This document shows positions 51,119 through 59,789 of a stretch of 64,000 nt of DNA, one piece after another. Source of the DNA: Candidatus Eiseniibacteriota bacterium (GTDB lineage Bacteria; Eisenbacteria; RBG-16-71-46); contig JACOSV010000083.1 of assembly GCA_016178725.1 (NCBI GenBank), positions 1-64,000 on the forward strand, written 5' to 3'. Both the position numbers and the translations under genes were made by a program. The notes beneath the pieces were generated by a model, which worked only from the letters and a program-made list of their open reading frames with translations, was not told where the DNA came from and made no database searches. How positions within the stretch are numbered: position 1 is the first letter of the stretch; each line of letters opens with the position of its first letter.

Positions 51119-53092
51119 GTGCTTCGTCGCTGTGTTCTTCCGTTCTCCATGATTCTCTCGGCCGTCCTCTTCACCGCGGCCTCGGCGTGCGACCTGCCGG
51201 TCTGTACCGCCCCACGATCCCAAGACAATCCTCACATTGTGAGCGACGGAGCGGGCGGCGCCATTATCGTCTGGCACGACACCCGTAATCCGAGCACTAA
51301 CCCAGACATCTACGCCCAGCACATAACGGCCGGCCTTGCTATCGATCCCATCTGGCCCGTGAACGGAGCTCCCGTAACGGCAGCGCCCGGGAGTCAGGAC
51401 GTCATCGATGTTGCCCCAGATGGCGCAGGCGGGGTGTTCGTCGTCTGGGAGGACGACCGCAAGTATTCTGCCTCGCAGTACGACATCTACGGACAGCACA
51501 TCACAGCGAGCGGAACTGTTGCGGCGGGATGGCCGACGGATGGTCTTGCATTGTGCGCAGCGACCGGAGATCAGCGCTTTCCCCGTGTAGTCTCCGATGG
51601 GAGTGGCGGGCTGATTGCCGTCTGGGAGGACCATCGTGGGCCTGACGCGGATATCTACGGCATGCGGGTCAATGGGAATGGAACAGCACCCCTAGGCTGG
51701 TTGCTCAATGGGAATCCGGTCTGTACGGCCCCGAAGGACCAGGTTGAGCCAGCCTTGATGGCGGATGGCGCCGGCGGGGCGATCGTCGTCTGGGCTGATG
51801 CTCGCAGCGATCCGACCGGTGGCGGCGATGTCTATGCGGGACGAATCCTAGCCAACGGCGGTCCTGATCCCGCCTGGCCCAACCAGGGCAGTGTCCTTTC
51901 TGCGTTCTGGGGGCCGCAGGGAGCTGAACTCCACCTCGTGACTGACGGGGTTGGTGGCGCCATTGTTGGATGGGTGGACTATTCGGCCAGTCCAAGCGGC
52001 GACATCTACGCGCAGCGCGTCTCGGCGGCTGGGGTCGTTCCGGCCGGGTGGCCAGCGAATGGTTTCCCGGTCTGCACGGCCCCGAGCGGTCAGTTCAATC
52101 TCGACATGATTTCCGACGAATCGGGCGGGGCGCTGTTCGTGTGGGATGACTATCGCAACGCTACCAATTCTGACCTGTACGGCCATCACATTCTGGCCAA
52201 CGGCACGATGGCACCTGGCTGGATCGCGAATGGCAACCTGGTCGCCACGGGTCCTGACTATCAGGTTCGAGGTTCATTGGCCAAAGATAAACAGGGGGGC
52301 ATGTACACTGCCTTCGACGTAGACAATCCGACAGATCACGATATCTGCGTCCAGCACATGATGGGCAATGGGATGCTAGCAAGTGGGTGGCCCGCCACGG
52401 GCAAGCCCGAATGCATCGGGCCCGCGGACGATGATGAGGCGAGGGCTGTCTCAGATGGCGCCGGAGGTATGATCGTCGCCAGCTTCCACGCGGATGCGCA
52501 GGTCAACGGTGATATTTATGCGTTCTGGGTGCGCCCCGATCTCCCCGTGGCGACACTTGTGTCATTGGTCAGCGACGAAGCCCAGCCGGATCAGGTGGCA
52601 CTCTCGTGGTACGGAGCGCAGGCCGGTGGACTCGCGGCGACCGTTGAACGGCGAACCACTCAGTCGGACTGGACGACGCTGGCAAACATCTCCGCTGATG
52701 GCTCGGGGACGTTCCGCTGCGACGACCGGAGCGTCGCCGCGGGCACTCGGTATGGCTATCGTCTGAGCTACCACTCTGGCGCTGAGGCGCTCTTCACCTT
52801 CGAGACTTGGGTTGACGTCCCGAAGCCTGTGCTCGCCCTCTACGGCCTGCGCCCCAACCCCGCAATCGGTGAGTGCGTGGCATCCTTTTCACTGGCTGAG
52901 AATCGTCCGGCCATGCTCGAGGTGTTCGATGTTACCGGTCGCAAGGTGATCTCACAGGAGGTCGGCGGCCTCGGCATGGGGGCACACAGGCTTCGCCTCG
53001 ACCAAGGAGTGCACTTCGCGGCGGGCGTCTACGCGCTGCGGTTGATTCAAGGCAACAAGAGCCTCACAGCTCGCGCCGTGGTGGTTCGATAG
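51119..53092 (+). CDS. Secreted repeat protein with Por-like C-terminal domain
   Basis: This 657-residue protein has a signal peptide (RCVLPFSMILSAVLFTAASA). Residues of about 25-460 hold some eight repeats of about 50 residues with the pattern SDGAGGAIIVWxDxR, DIYxQ, GWPxNG and CTAP, suggesting a beta-propeller or beta-solenoid. A fibronectin-like region follows, and the end is a FlgD/Por sorting-type domain (LRPNPAIGECVASFSL, FDVTGRKVI). GTG 51119 with GGAGAG seven bases upstream is preferred to TTG 51104. The gene is visibly poorer in G+C at third positions than its neighbours, which suggests transfer. Confidence 0.85.
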   Translation: MLRRCVLPFSMILSAVLFTAASACDLPVCTAPRSQDNPHIVSDGAGGAIIVWHDTRNPSTNPDIYAQHITAGLAIDPIWPVNGAPVTAAPGSQDVIDVAPDGAGGVFVVWEDDRKYSASQYDIYGQHITASGTVAAGWPTDGLALCAATGDQRFPRVVSDGSGGLIAVWEDHRGPDADIYGMRVNGNGTAPLGWLLNGNPVCTAPKDQVEPALMADGAGGAIVVWADARSDPTGGGDVYAGRILANGGPDPAWPNQGSVLSAFWGPQGAELHLVTDGVGGAIVGWVDYSASPSGDIYAQRVSAAGVVPAGWPANGFPVCTAPSGQFNLDMISDESGGALFVWDDYRNATNSDLYGHHILANGTMAPGWIANGNLVATGPDYQVRGSLAKDKQGGMYTAFDVDNPTDHDICVQHMMGNGMLASGWPATGKPECIGPADDDEARAVSDGAGGMIVASFHADAQVNGDIYAFWVRPDLPVATLVSLVSDEAQPDQVALSWYGAQAGGLAATVERRTTQSDWTTLANISADGSGTFRCDDRSVAAGTRYGYRLSYHSGAEALFTFETWVDVPKPVLALYGLRPNPAIGECVASFSLAENRPAMLEVFDVTGRKVISQEVGGLGMGAHRLRLDQGVHFAAGVYALRLIQGNKSLTARAVVVR

Positions 53093-53118
53093 TCGAAGCC
53101 GGCTCTCGGCCTGCGCTA

Positions 53119-54378
53119 CTACTGCGCCGTCGCTCCGAACCGTCGCTCGACGTATTCGTCGAGCAGCCGCGCGAAGTCGCGCGCGATCGCATCGCCCGCG
53201 AGCGTCGTCACGAGCTTCCCGTCCACGAACACCGGCGCCTTGGGCGCCTCGCCGGTCCCGGGCAGCGAGATGCCGATGTCGGCGTGCTTGCTCTCGCCGG
53301 GGCCGTTGACGACGCAACCCATCACCGCGACGCGCAGCTCGGCGACGCCGGGGTAGCGCTCGCGCCAGTGCGCGATCCGCGCCTGGATGTGCGCGGTCAC
53401 GTCCGCGGCCAGCTCCTGGAAGAACGTGCTCGTCGTGCGCCCGCAGCCCGGGCACGACGTGACCTGCGGCGTGAAGTGACGGATGCCGAGCGACTGTAGG
53501 ACTTGCTGGCAGATGCGCACCTCTTCGGCGCGATCGCCGCCGGGCGCAGGGGTGAGGCTGACGCGGATCGTGTCGCCGATCCCCTCGAACAGGAGAATCG
53601 CGAGCGCCGCGGTCGAGGCGACGATGCCCTTGGCGCCGATCCCGGCCTCGGTGAGGCCGAGGTGGAGCGGATAGTCGCAATCGGCGGCGAGCGCGCGGTA
53701 GATCGCGACCAGATCGCGCACGTCGCTCACCTTGGCGGAGAGGATGATCGCGTCGTGCGGCTGGCCGAAGCGCTCGGCGAGTTCGGCCGAGCGGAGCGCG
53801 CTCTGGCGCATCGCCTCGAGCACGACCTCGCGATCCTCGCGCGGCTCGGCGAGTCGCGCGTTCTCGTCCATCAGCTGGGTCAGCAGCGCGCGGTCGAGCG
53901 AGCCCCAGTTGACGCCGATCCGCACTGGCTTCGCGTGCCGCACGGCGACCTCGATCATGCGGCGGAAGTTCTCGTCGTGCCTCTCACCGACGCCGACGTT
54001 GCCGGGGTTGATGCGGTACTTGTCGAGCGATTCGGCGCACGCGGGGTACTCGGTGAGCAGCGTGTGGCCGTTGTAGTGGAAGTCGCCGACGATCGGCGCG
54101 GTGACGCCGGCGTCGCGCACGCGGCGCACCATCTCGGGCACGGCGGCCGCGGCCTCGCGCGTGTTGACCGTCACGCGCACCAGCTCCGATCCGGCCTCGG
54201 CGAGCAGCCGCACCTGCGCGGCGGTCGACGCGGCGTCCTCGGTGTCGGTGTTGGTCATGGACTGGACGACGACCGGGTGGCCGCCGCCGACGGCGACGCC
54301 GCCGACCATGCAGGTCACGCTCTGCGCGCGCCGCGCGGACGCGTTCGCGGGACCGTCGCCGATCTGGATCAAGGGCAC
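53119..54378 (-). CDS. ispG: 4-hydroxy-3-methylbut-2-en-1-yl diphosphate synthase
   Basis: This 419-residue iron-sulfur enzyme of the MEP isoprenoid pathway converts MEcPP to [25 protein letters not shown] is the family N-terminus. The 4Fe-4S ligands are in [10 protein letters not shown] and [14 protein letters not shown]. It lacks the large plant/Chlamydia insert. The GTG at 54378 gives MPLIQIGDG; the open frame before it is antisense-like filler. It lies downstream of the STT3-like gene on the same strand. Confidence 0.94.
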   Translation of the reverse strand: MPLIQIGDGPANASARRAQSVTCMVGGVAVGGGHPVVVQSMTNTDTEDAASTAAQVRLLAEAGSELVRVTVNTREAAAAVPEMVRRVRDAGVTAPIVGDFHYNGHTLLTEYPACAESLDKYRINPGNVGVGERHDENFRRMIEVAVRHAKPVRIGVNWGSLDRALLTQLMDENARLAEPREDREVVLEAMRQSALRSAELAERFGQPHDAIILSAKVSDVRDLVAIYRALAADCDYPLHLGLTEAGIGAKGIVASTAALAILLFEGIGDTIRVSLTPAPGGDRAEEVRICQQVLQSLGIRHFTPQVTSCPGCGRTTSTFFQELAADVTAHIQARIAHWRERYPGVAELRVAVMGCVVNGPGESKHADIGISLPGTGEAPKAPVFVDGKLVTTLAGDAIARDFARLLDEYVERRFGATAQ

Positions 54379-54428
54379 GGCGTGAGGATACGGAGCCGCG
54401 CCGTGCCCGGCAAACGCGGTCGGAACGG

Positions 54429-56315
54429 CTACGAGGCTCCGGCGACGCGATAGACGCGATAGCCGCGCTGCTCGAACGCGAGCTCGAACGGCGCGATCGA
54501 TTGGCCGAGGACCATCATGCGGATCACGACGTGATCCGCGTCCTGGCGATTGAGCGGCCGGCCGGGCGGCAGGAGCTTGTCGAGGAACGGTGGCCGCGTG
54601 ACGAGCGCGATGCCTAGCAGGCTCTCGCTCTGCGGCACCAGCAGCCACGTCGCCCCGTCGCGGCGACAGAGCGCCGCGAGCGAGTCGGTCGTGGACTGCA
54701 TCAGCGCGCGATCGATCTCGACGATGCGCCGCTGGCCGACCGGCGCTTCGAGCATCGCATCCACGAGCGTGCGCCTTTCCGCGTACGCCTGGATCTCGTA
54801 GCCGCGCTCCCAGAGCGAGAGCACGGTCGCGTCCGGCGCGGTGTGCGTGCGCAGGTAGTCGAGTGCGGCGACGAGGCCCGGGTCGAGATGCGACCGTCGC
54901 GTCGTGGCGAGGCCGATGCCGTCACGGGCCGTGACGATGACGCACGCCGCGAACGCGCCGGCGAGGATGACGCGCGCCCCGATGCCGTTGCCGCGCGGCG
55001 CGCGGGCGCGCTTCGGACGCGCGGCCGGTTCGCCCGCCGGCGCCGGCAGGATCGCGAGCAGCGATCCGCCGCAACCGATCGCGACCAGCGGCGCGAGGAT
55101 CACCTTGGCGCGTGTGAGCAGCGCGGTGACGACGACCAACGCGACGCAGAGCGCCACGTAGAGCATCCCCGCCGCGCCCGCGTCGCGCAGCCGCGCGGGC
55201 GAAGGACGCCCCGCGCGCCACCAGAACAGCGCCGGCAGCAGCACGAACCAGGCGCCGAGCCACGAGAGGACGCCGGCGCTGAGCCACTCGCCGGGCGCCG
55301 TGCCCGAGAGCTCGTCCACGCCGAGCAGCAGCGCCGTGAGCGGATCGATCGCCGTCATGAACGTGACGCCCGCGATCTTCGCCTCGATCGCGCGCAGCAT
55401 GACCGAGTACTCGCGCTCGTGCCCGCCGAACGCGCCGACGCCGATCGCGATCGCCGCCGCCACGGCGACCGCAGCGAGCCGCGCGCGCCGCGGCGCGTCG
55501 GCGCGCCGCAGCCACGGCGTCCAGAGCGCGGCGCACGTCGCCATCGTGAACAGCCAGCCGCGCGAGACGGCGAACGCCTCGTGGCGCTGATAGCCGAGCG
55601 TGAGTGCTGCGATCGTCTCGGCGATGACGACGGCGGTGAACCACTCGCGCACCGCGCGCTCGGGCGCCCGCACCGCCGCGAGGCACACGACGAACGCGAG
55701 CTCGATGAACGGCACGAGCAGCGCCACGTGCCACACCCAGACCGCGGCGAAGAGCCACGCGCCCGAGATCGCCGCCAGGACCCGCGCCGCGCGCGGCGTC
55801 CGCGCCGTGAGCGCGCCGAACGCCCCGGCCAGGTGCGCCATGATGAGCGTCGTGCCGAGGGGTTCGTAGCGGAGCCACCCGCACCACGTGCGATGCACGT
55901 GCGCCGGCAGGATGACGGCGATCAACGCCGCGAGCAGCGCCGCCCAGCGGTCGGCGAAGAGCGCGCGCGCCGCGCCGTAGACGTGGATCGCGATCAGGGC
56001 GCCCGCGAGCGCCACGCACCACAGCGTCGCGGTCCGGGAATCGCGGACGCCGAATGCCGCCATCACGCGATCGAATCCGGCGGCGACGGCGTAGAGCCCG
56101 ACCGGCAGGACGTCGCCGACGCGCCGGCCCGCGGGTGCTTCGCTCAACGAGTCCACCGCGGGCACCGCGCCGCGCGCGAGCACGGCGCGGATCATCCGGT
56201 CGTGGAACGCGGCGTCGCCGATCCAGCGGCCGTCCGGGTCGCGCGCGGGCGCCAGACGCAGCGCGGCGCCGAACGCCACGATGGCGATCAGCGCCGCGGC
56301 GACCGCGAGACGCAT
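54429..56315 (-). CDS. STT3/PglB-like multi-spanning glycosyltransferase homologue
   Basis: This 628-residue membrane protein has about a dozen TM helices in the first 470 residues and a soluble C-terminal part. The first outer loop has [16 protein letters not shown], a relative of the DxD/H metal site of oligosaccharyltransferases. After the last helix [20 protein letters not shown] takes the place of the WWDYGY block, and LVDA follows as in STT3. The motif is degenerate (LWERG), so glycosyl transfer to Asn may be altered or absent. The nearest alternative is a general GT-C family protein. It is 13 bases from ettA. Confidence 0.75.
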   Translation of the reverse strand: MRLAVAAALIAIVAFGAALRLAPARDPDGRWIGDAAFHDRMIRAVLARGAVPAVDSLSEAPAGRRVGDVLPVGLYAVAAGFDRVMAAFGVRDSRTATLWCVALAGALIAIHVYGAARALFADRWAALLAALIAVILPAHVHRTWCGWLRYEPLGTTLIMAHLAGAFGALTARTPRAARVLAAISGAWLFAAVWVWHVALLVPFIELAFVVCLAAVRAPERAVREWFTAVVIAETIAALTLGYQRHEAFAVSRGWLFTMATCAALWTPWLRRADAPRRARLAAVAVAAAIAIGVGAFGGHEREYSVMLRAIEAKIAGVTFMTAIDPLTALLLGVDELSGTAPGEWLSAGVLSWLGAWFVLLPALFWWRAGRPSPARLRDAGAAGMLYVALCVALVVVTALLTRAKVILAPLVAIGCGGSLLAILPAPAGEPAARPKRARAPRGNGIGARVILAGAFAACVIVTARDGIGLATTRRSHLDPGLVAALDYLRTHTAPDATVLSLWERGYEIQAYAERRTLVDAMLEAPVGQRRIVEIDRALMQSTTDSLAALCRRDGATWLLVPQSESLLGIALVTRPPFLDKLLPPGRPLNRQDADHVVIRMMVLGQSIAPFELAFEQRGYRVYRVAGAS

Positions 56316-56328
56316 CGGTCCGGCTCCG

Positions 56329-58020
56329 CTACGCCCGCACCAACTTCTTGTACTTGATCCGGTGGGGCTGGTCGGCCTCGGCGCCGAGCCGCTCGTGGCG
56401 GTTGGCCTCGTAGTCCTGGAAGTTGCCTTCGAACCACGCCACCTGGCTGTCGCCCTCGAACGCGAGCATGTGCGTCGCGACGCGGTCGAGGAACCAGCGG
56501 TCGTGGCTGATGATCACCGCGCAGCCGGCGAAGTCGAGCAGCGCCTCTTCGAGCGCGCGCAGCGTGTCGACGTCGAGGTCGTTCGTGGGTTCGTCGAGCA
56601 GCAGCACGTTCGCGCCGCTCTTCAGCATGCGCGCGAGGTGGACACGGTTGCGCTCGCCGCCCGAGAGATCCTTGACGCGCTTCTGCTGGTCGGCGCCCTT
56701 GAAGTTGAACGACGCGACGTACGAGCGCGAGTTCATCGTGCGCTTGCCGAGCTCGAGCGTGTCCTTGCCGCCGGCGATCGCCTCCCACACGTTCGCGTCG
56801 GCGGGCAGCGCCTCGCGGCTCTGATCCACGTAGCCGATCTTCACCGTCTCGCCGATCCGCAGCGTCCCCGAGTCCGCCTTCTCCTGCCCGGTGATCATGC
56901 GGAAAAGCGTCGTCTTGCCGGCGCCGTTCGGGCCGATCACGCCGACGATCCCCGCGGGCGGGAGCTTGAACGAGAGGTCCTCGATCAGCAGGTTGTCGCC
57001 GAAGCCCTTCTTCACGTGGTCGGCTTCGATCACGACGGTGCCGAGGCGCGGGCCGGGCGGGATGTAGATCTCGATCGTCTCGAGCTTCTCGCGCCCCTCC
57101 TCGGCCAGCATCTTCTCGTACGCGGCAAGGCGCGCCTTGCCCTTCGCTTGCCGCGCGCGCGGCGCCATGCGCACCCACTCGAGCTCGCGCTCGAGCGTGC
57201 GCTGGCGGGCCGATTCGACCTTCTCTTCCTGCGCGAGCCGCTCCCTCTTCTGCCCGAGCCACGATGAGTAGTTGCCCTCCCACGGAATGCCGGAGCCGCG
57301 GTCGAGTTCGAGGATCCAGCCGGCAACGTTGTCGAGGAAGTAGCGGTCGTGCGTGACCGCGACCACGGTGCCCTCGTACTCCTTGAGGAAGCGCTCGAGC
57401 CACGCGACCGATTCGGCGTCGAGATGGTTGGTCGGCTCGTCCAAGAGCAGCAGGTCGGGGCGCTGGAGCAGCAGCCGGCACAGCGCGACGCGGCGGCGTT
57501 CGCCGCCCGACAGCGTCTGCACCGACGTCTCGGGCGGTGGGCAGCGCAGCGCATCCATCGCGATCTCGAGCGTGCGGTCGAGCTCCCAGAGATTGCCGTG
57601 ATCGATCGCGTCCTGGAGCTTCGCCTGCTCGTCGAGCAGCTTCTGCATCGCGTCGTCGCTCATCGGCTCGGCGAACCTGGCGGTCACGGCGTTGAACCGG
57701 TCGAGCAGCGCCTTCTTCTCGGCGACGCCCTCTTCGACCACCTGCATCACGTTCTTCTTGGGATCGAGCTTCGGTTCCTGCGGCAGAAAGCCGACCGTGT
57801 GGCCCTTGCCGAGGAACGCCTCGCCGATGAAGTCCTGATCCTCGCCGGCCATGATGCGGAGCAGGGAGCTCTTGCCGGCGCCGTTCAGGCCCAGCACGCC
57901 GATCTTGGCGCCGTAGTAGAAGGAGAGCCAGATGCCCTTGAGGATTTCACGCTTGGGAGGGACCACCTTGCGGAGGTCCTTCATCACGTAGATGAACGGT
58001 CTCGACGGATCAGCCGGCAT
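56329..58020 (-). CDS. ettA: Energy-dependent translational throttle protein EttA (ABC-F ATPase)
   Basis: This 563-residue protein has two ABC domains and no TM helices. Walker A is GLNGAGKSS and later GPNGAGKTT; signatures are TLSGGERRRVALCR and DLSGGERNRVHLAR. The arm and the charged linker (residues of about 245-310) match EttA, and KVVPPKREILKGIWLSFYYG is the EttA start. It gates the first elongation step according to ATP/ADP levels. Confidence 0.95.
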   Translation of the reverse strand: MPADPSRPFIYVMKDLRKVVPPKREILKGIWLSFYYGAKIGVLGLNGAGKSSLLRIMAGEDQDFIGEAFLGKGHTVGFLPQEPKLDPKKNVMQVVEEGVAEKKALLDRFNAVTARFAEPMSDDAMQKLLDEQAKLQDAIDHGNLWELDRTLEIAMDALRCPPPETSVQTLSGGERRRVALCRLLLQRPDLLLLDEPTNHLDAESVAWLERFLKEYEGTVVAVTHDRYFLDNVAGWILELDRGSGIPWEGNYSSWLGQKRERLAQEEKVESARQRTLERELEWVRMAPRARQAKGKARLAAYEKMLAEEGREKLETIEIYIPPGPRLGTVVIEADHVKKGFGDNLLIEDLSFKLPPAGIVGVIGPNGAGKTTLFRMITGQEKADSGTLRIGETVKIGYVDQSREALPADANVWEAIAGGKDTLELGKRTMNSRSYVASFNFKGADQQKRVKDLSGGERNRVHLARMLKSGANVLLLDEPTNDLDVDTLRALEEALLDFAGCAVIISHDRWFLDRVATHMLAFEGDSQVAWFEGNFQDYEANRHERLGAEADQPHRIKYKKLVRA

Positions 58021-58146
58021 GGACGTCCTCGGAGGCGTCGCGGGGAATCACGGTGGAATGGACCGAGGAAGATGCGCGATCCCGAGGGGGATGCGCAAGC
58101 GCGGCGGGGATTCGGCGGGGCGGCGCGGCGGCGATCGCCGCGAGCG

Positions 58147-58458
58147 TCAGCTGGTCGCGGATGCCGCCGGGTGATGGCGGCGGCGGACGAGCCACCACGC
58201 GCCGAGCGCGATCAGGGCGAAGGGAATCACCGGGAAGAGGAACATCAGCATCCCTGCGCCGAGCGCGACGAAGGCGATGACTCCGAAGAGCGCGACGAAC
58301 GGCAGCACGAGCACGAGCGCGAGTCCCTTGAGCGCCCACGCGACGAGGCGGAAGGGAAGGAAGACGAGGTGGAAGACGAGTCCGAACACCGACGCCAGCA
58401 CGCTGAACACGACGACCGCCGCGAATGCGAGCGCCGCGAGCACCATGAACGCGATCAT
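58147..58458 (-). CDS. Small membrane protein
   Basis: This 103-residue protein has three predicted TM helices (residues of about 4-30, 42-62 and 65-92), each very hydrophobic, and a short basic His/Arg end (RRRHHP). It matches no family I can name. It shares the strand of ettA but lies 126 bases upstream of it, so it probably has its own transcript. A GGAGAT site precedes the ATG. Confidence 0.75.
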   Translation of the reverse strand: MIAFMVLAALAFAAVVVFSVLASVFGLVFHLVFLPFRLVAWALKGLALVLVLPFVALFGVIAFVALGAGMLMFLFPVIPFALIALGAWWLVRRRHHPAASATS

Positions 58459-58680
58459 CTCGAAATCTCCTCGATGGAACCCGGCGCGCCCGAGCCCGAA
58501 GGCCCGGGCGCCAACGCCCGATTCAACATCGCAGGCCGGACTGCGGCAAGGACATGTTGACGGCGACTGGCGCCGCCCCGGTCATGAACCCTGCACGGCC
58601 CTCTACGCGGTGCGGGCGTCCGGGGTTGCGCGACCGCCAAGCCGCGGCGGGCGTGATAGATTGCCGGGCCGTCGCGTCCT

Positions 58681-58713
58681 GTTCGTCCCACGAACCCTTA
58701 GGGGTAAATCCCC
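58681..58713 (+). promoter_or_regulatory. Two hairpins covering the start of the CDGSH gene
   Basis: GTTCG/CGAAC (58681-58685, 58691-58695) and GGGG/CCCC (58701-58704, 58710-58713) form consecutive stems. The second stem contains the only purine-rich ribosome-binding sequence (AGGGG) and ends directly at the ATG. Sequestration of the ribosome site is therefore possible, but the stem is short. Confidence 0.4.
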
Positions 58714-58989
58714 ATGCCGACCACCCGTATCACCGTACAGAACAACGGTTCGCTGCGCGTCGAGGGCGATTTCGAGATCGCGGACGCCGAGGGTCGCGTC
58801 TTCGGCCTTGCTGGACGCACGCGGGTCACGCTCTGCCGCTGCGGCCAGTCCAAGGACAAGCCGTTCTGCGACTCGGCCCACAAGACCTGTGGCTTCGACT
58901 CGGTCGTGATTGCCCGCGACCTGCCGCCGCCCGCGCCCAAGCAGGCGCCGCCGGTCGCTTCGCCGCCGGTCGCTCCGCCCACCGCCTGA
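58714..58989 (+). CDS. CDGSH iron-sulfur domain protein
   Basis: This 91-residue protein has one CDGSH-type motif with ligands C41, C43, C52 and H56 (CRCGQSKDKPFCDSAH), which binds a labile 2Fe-2S cluster. The N-terminal beta-part (ITVQNNGSLRVEGDFEIADA) is the usual bacterial form. The Pro/Ala-rich tail (PPPAPKQAPPVASPPVA) is probably a linker. It may serve in iron or redox handling, and SURF1 follows seven bases later. Confidence 0.93.
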   Translation: MPTTRITVQNNGSLRVEGDFEIADAEGRVFGLAGRTRVTLCRCGQSKDKPFCDSAHKTCGFDSVVIARDLPPPAPKQAPPVASPPVAPPTA

Positions 58990-58996
58990 CGGCCGC

Positions 58997-59716
58997 ATGC
59001 GCCCGCGCGACGTGCTCGGCCTCGTCGCGGCGCTGGTCATGGCCGCGGTGTGCGTGCGGCTCGGCCTCTGGCAGATCGCACGCCTCCACGAAAAGCAGGC
59101 GCTGAACGCGACGCTGCGCGCGGCCGAGCATGCGCCGCCGCTCGCCGTCGCCGGCGAGCCGCCGCCCCTCGCGGTCGCTCGGGAGCGATCGCTCGAGGTG
59201 CGCGGCACGTTCGACGAGGCGCATCAGATCCTGCTCGCCGGCCGTGCCCACGGCGGTGCGCCGGGCGTCGCGGTGGTGACGCCGCTCCGCGTCGCGGGCG
59301 CCGCGTCGGCGATCCTCGTCGAGCGCGGCTGGCTCTACTCGGCCGACGCCGCGACCGCGCGGCCACAGTCGTATCTCGAGCCCGGCGAGCGCACGGTGCG
59401 CGGCATCGTCGAAGAGTTGCGCCGCGGCGCAGGCGGGCGGGCGTTGCGGGCGATCGAGCAGGACAGCGTGACGCTCTGGTCGGCGCGCTGGCTCGACGCC
59501 GATTCGCTGCGCGCGCGGCTGCCATATCCGATCGCCGATTACGCGCTGCGCCAGACGCCCGGCCCCGGCATCCCCGACATGCCGCGCCGCGAGCTGCCGC
59601 ATCCGTACGACGAGATGTTGCACGTGAGCTACGCCGTGCAGTGGTTCCTGTTCGCGACCATCCTGATCGGCGGCAGCGCCGTGCTCGCCTGGTCGCGCCG
59701 GCGGGCCGAGAAGTAG
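58997..59716 (+). CDS. SURF1 family cytochrome oxidase assembly protein
   Basis: This 239-residue protein has two TM helices at the ends (residues of about 5-24 and 211-230) and a periplasmic domain between. GLWQIARLHEKQALN after the first helix and HVSYAVQWFLFATILIGG before the end are the SURF1 signatures, as is ILVERGWLY. SURF1 helps insert heme a into cytochrome c oxidase. It is co-transcribed with the CDGSH gene by spacing. Confidence 0.92.
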   Translation: MRPRDVLGLVAALVMAAVCVRLGLWQIARLHEKQALNATLRAAEHAPPLAVAGEPPPLAVARERSLEVRGTFDEAHQILLAGRAHGGAPGVAVVTPLRVAGAASAILVERGWLYSADAATARPQSYLEPGERTVRGIVEELRRGAGGRALRAIEQDSVTLWSARWLDADSLRARLPYPIADYALRQTPGPGIPDMPRRELPHPYDEMLHVSYAVQWFLFATILIGGSAVLAWSRRRAEK

Positions 59717-59789
59717 GGGCTCGCCGCGGGGCGGGACAGATCGCCTGAATGCGGTGGCGCGCCGCAAAGCGCGGGCGCAGAATAGACGC

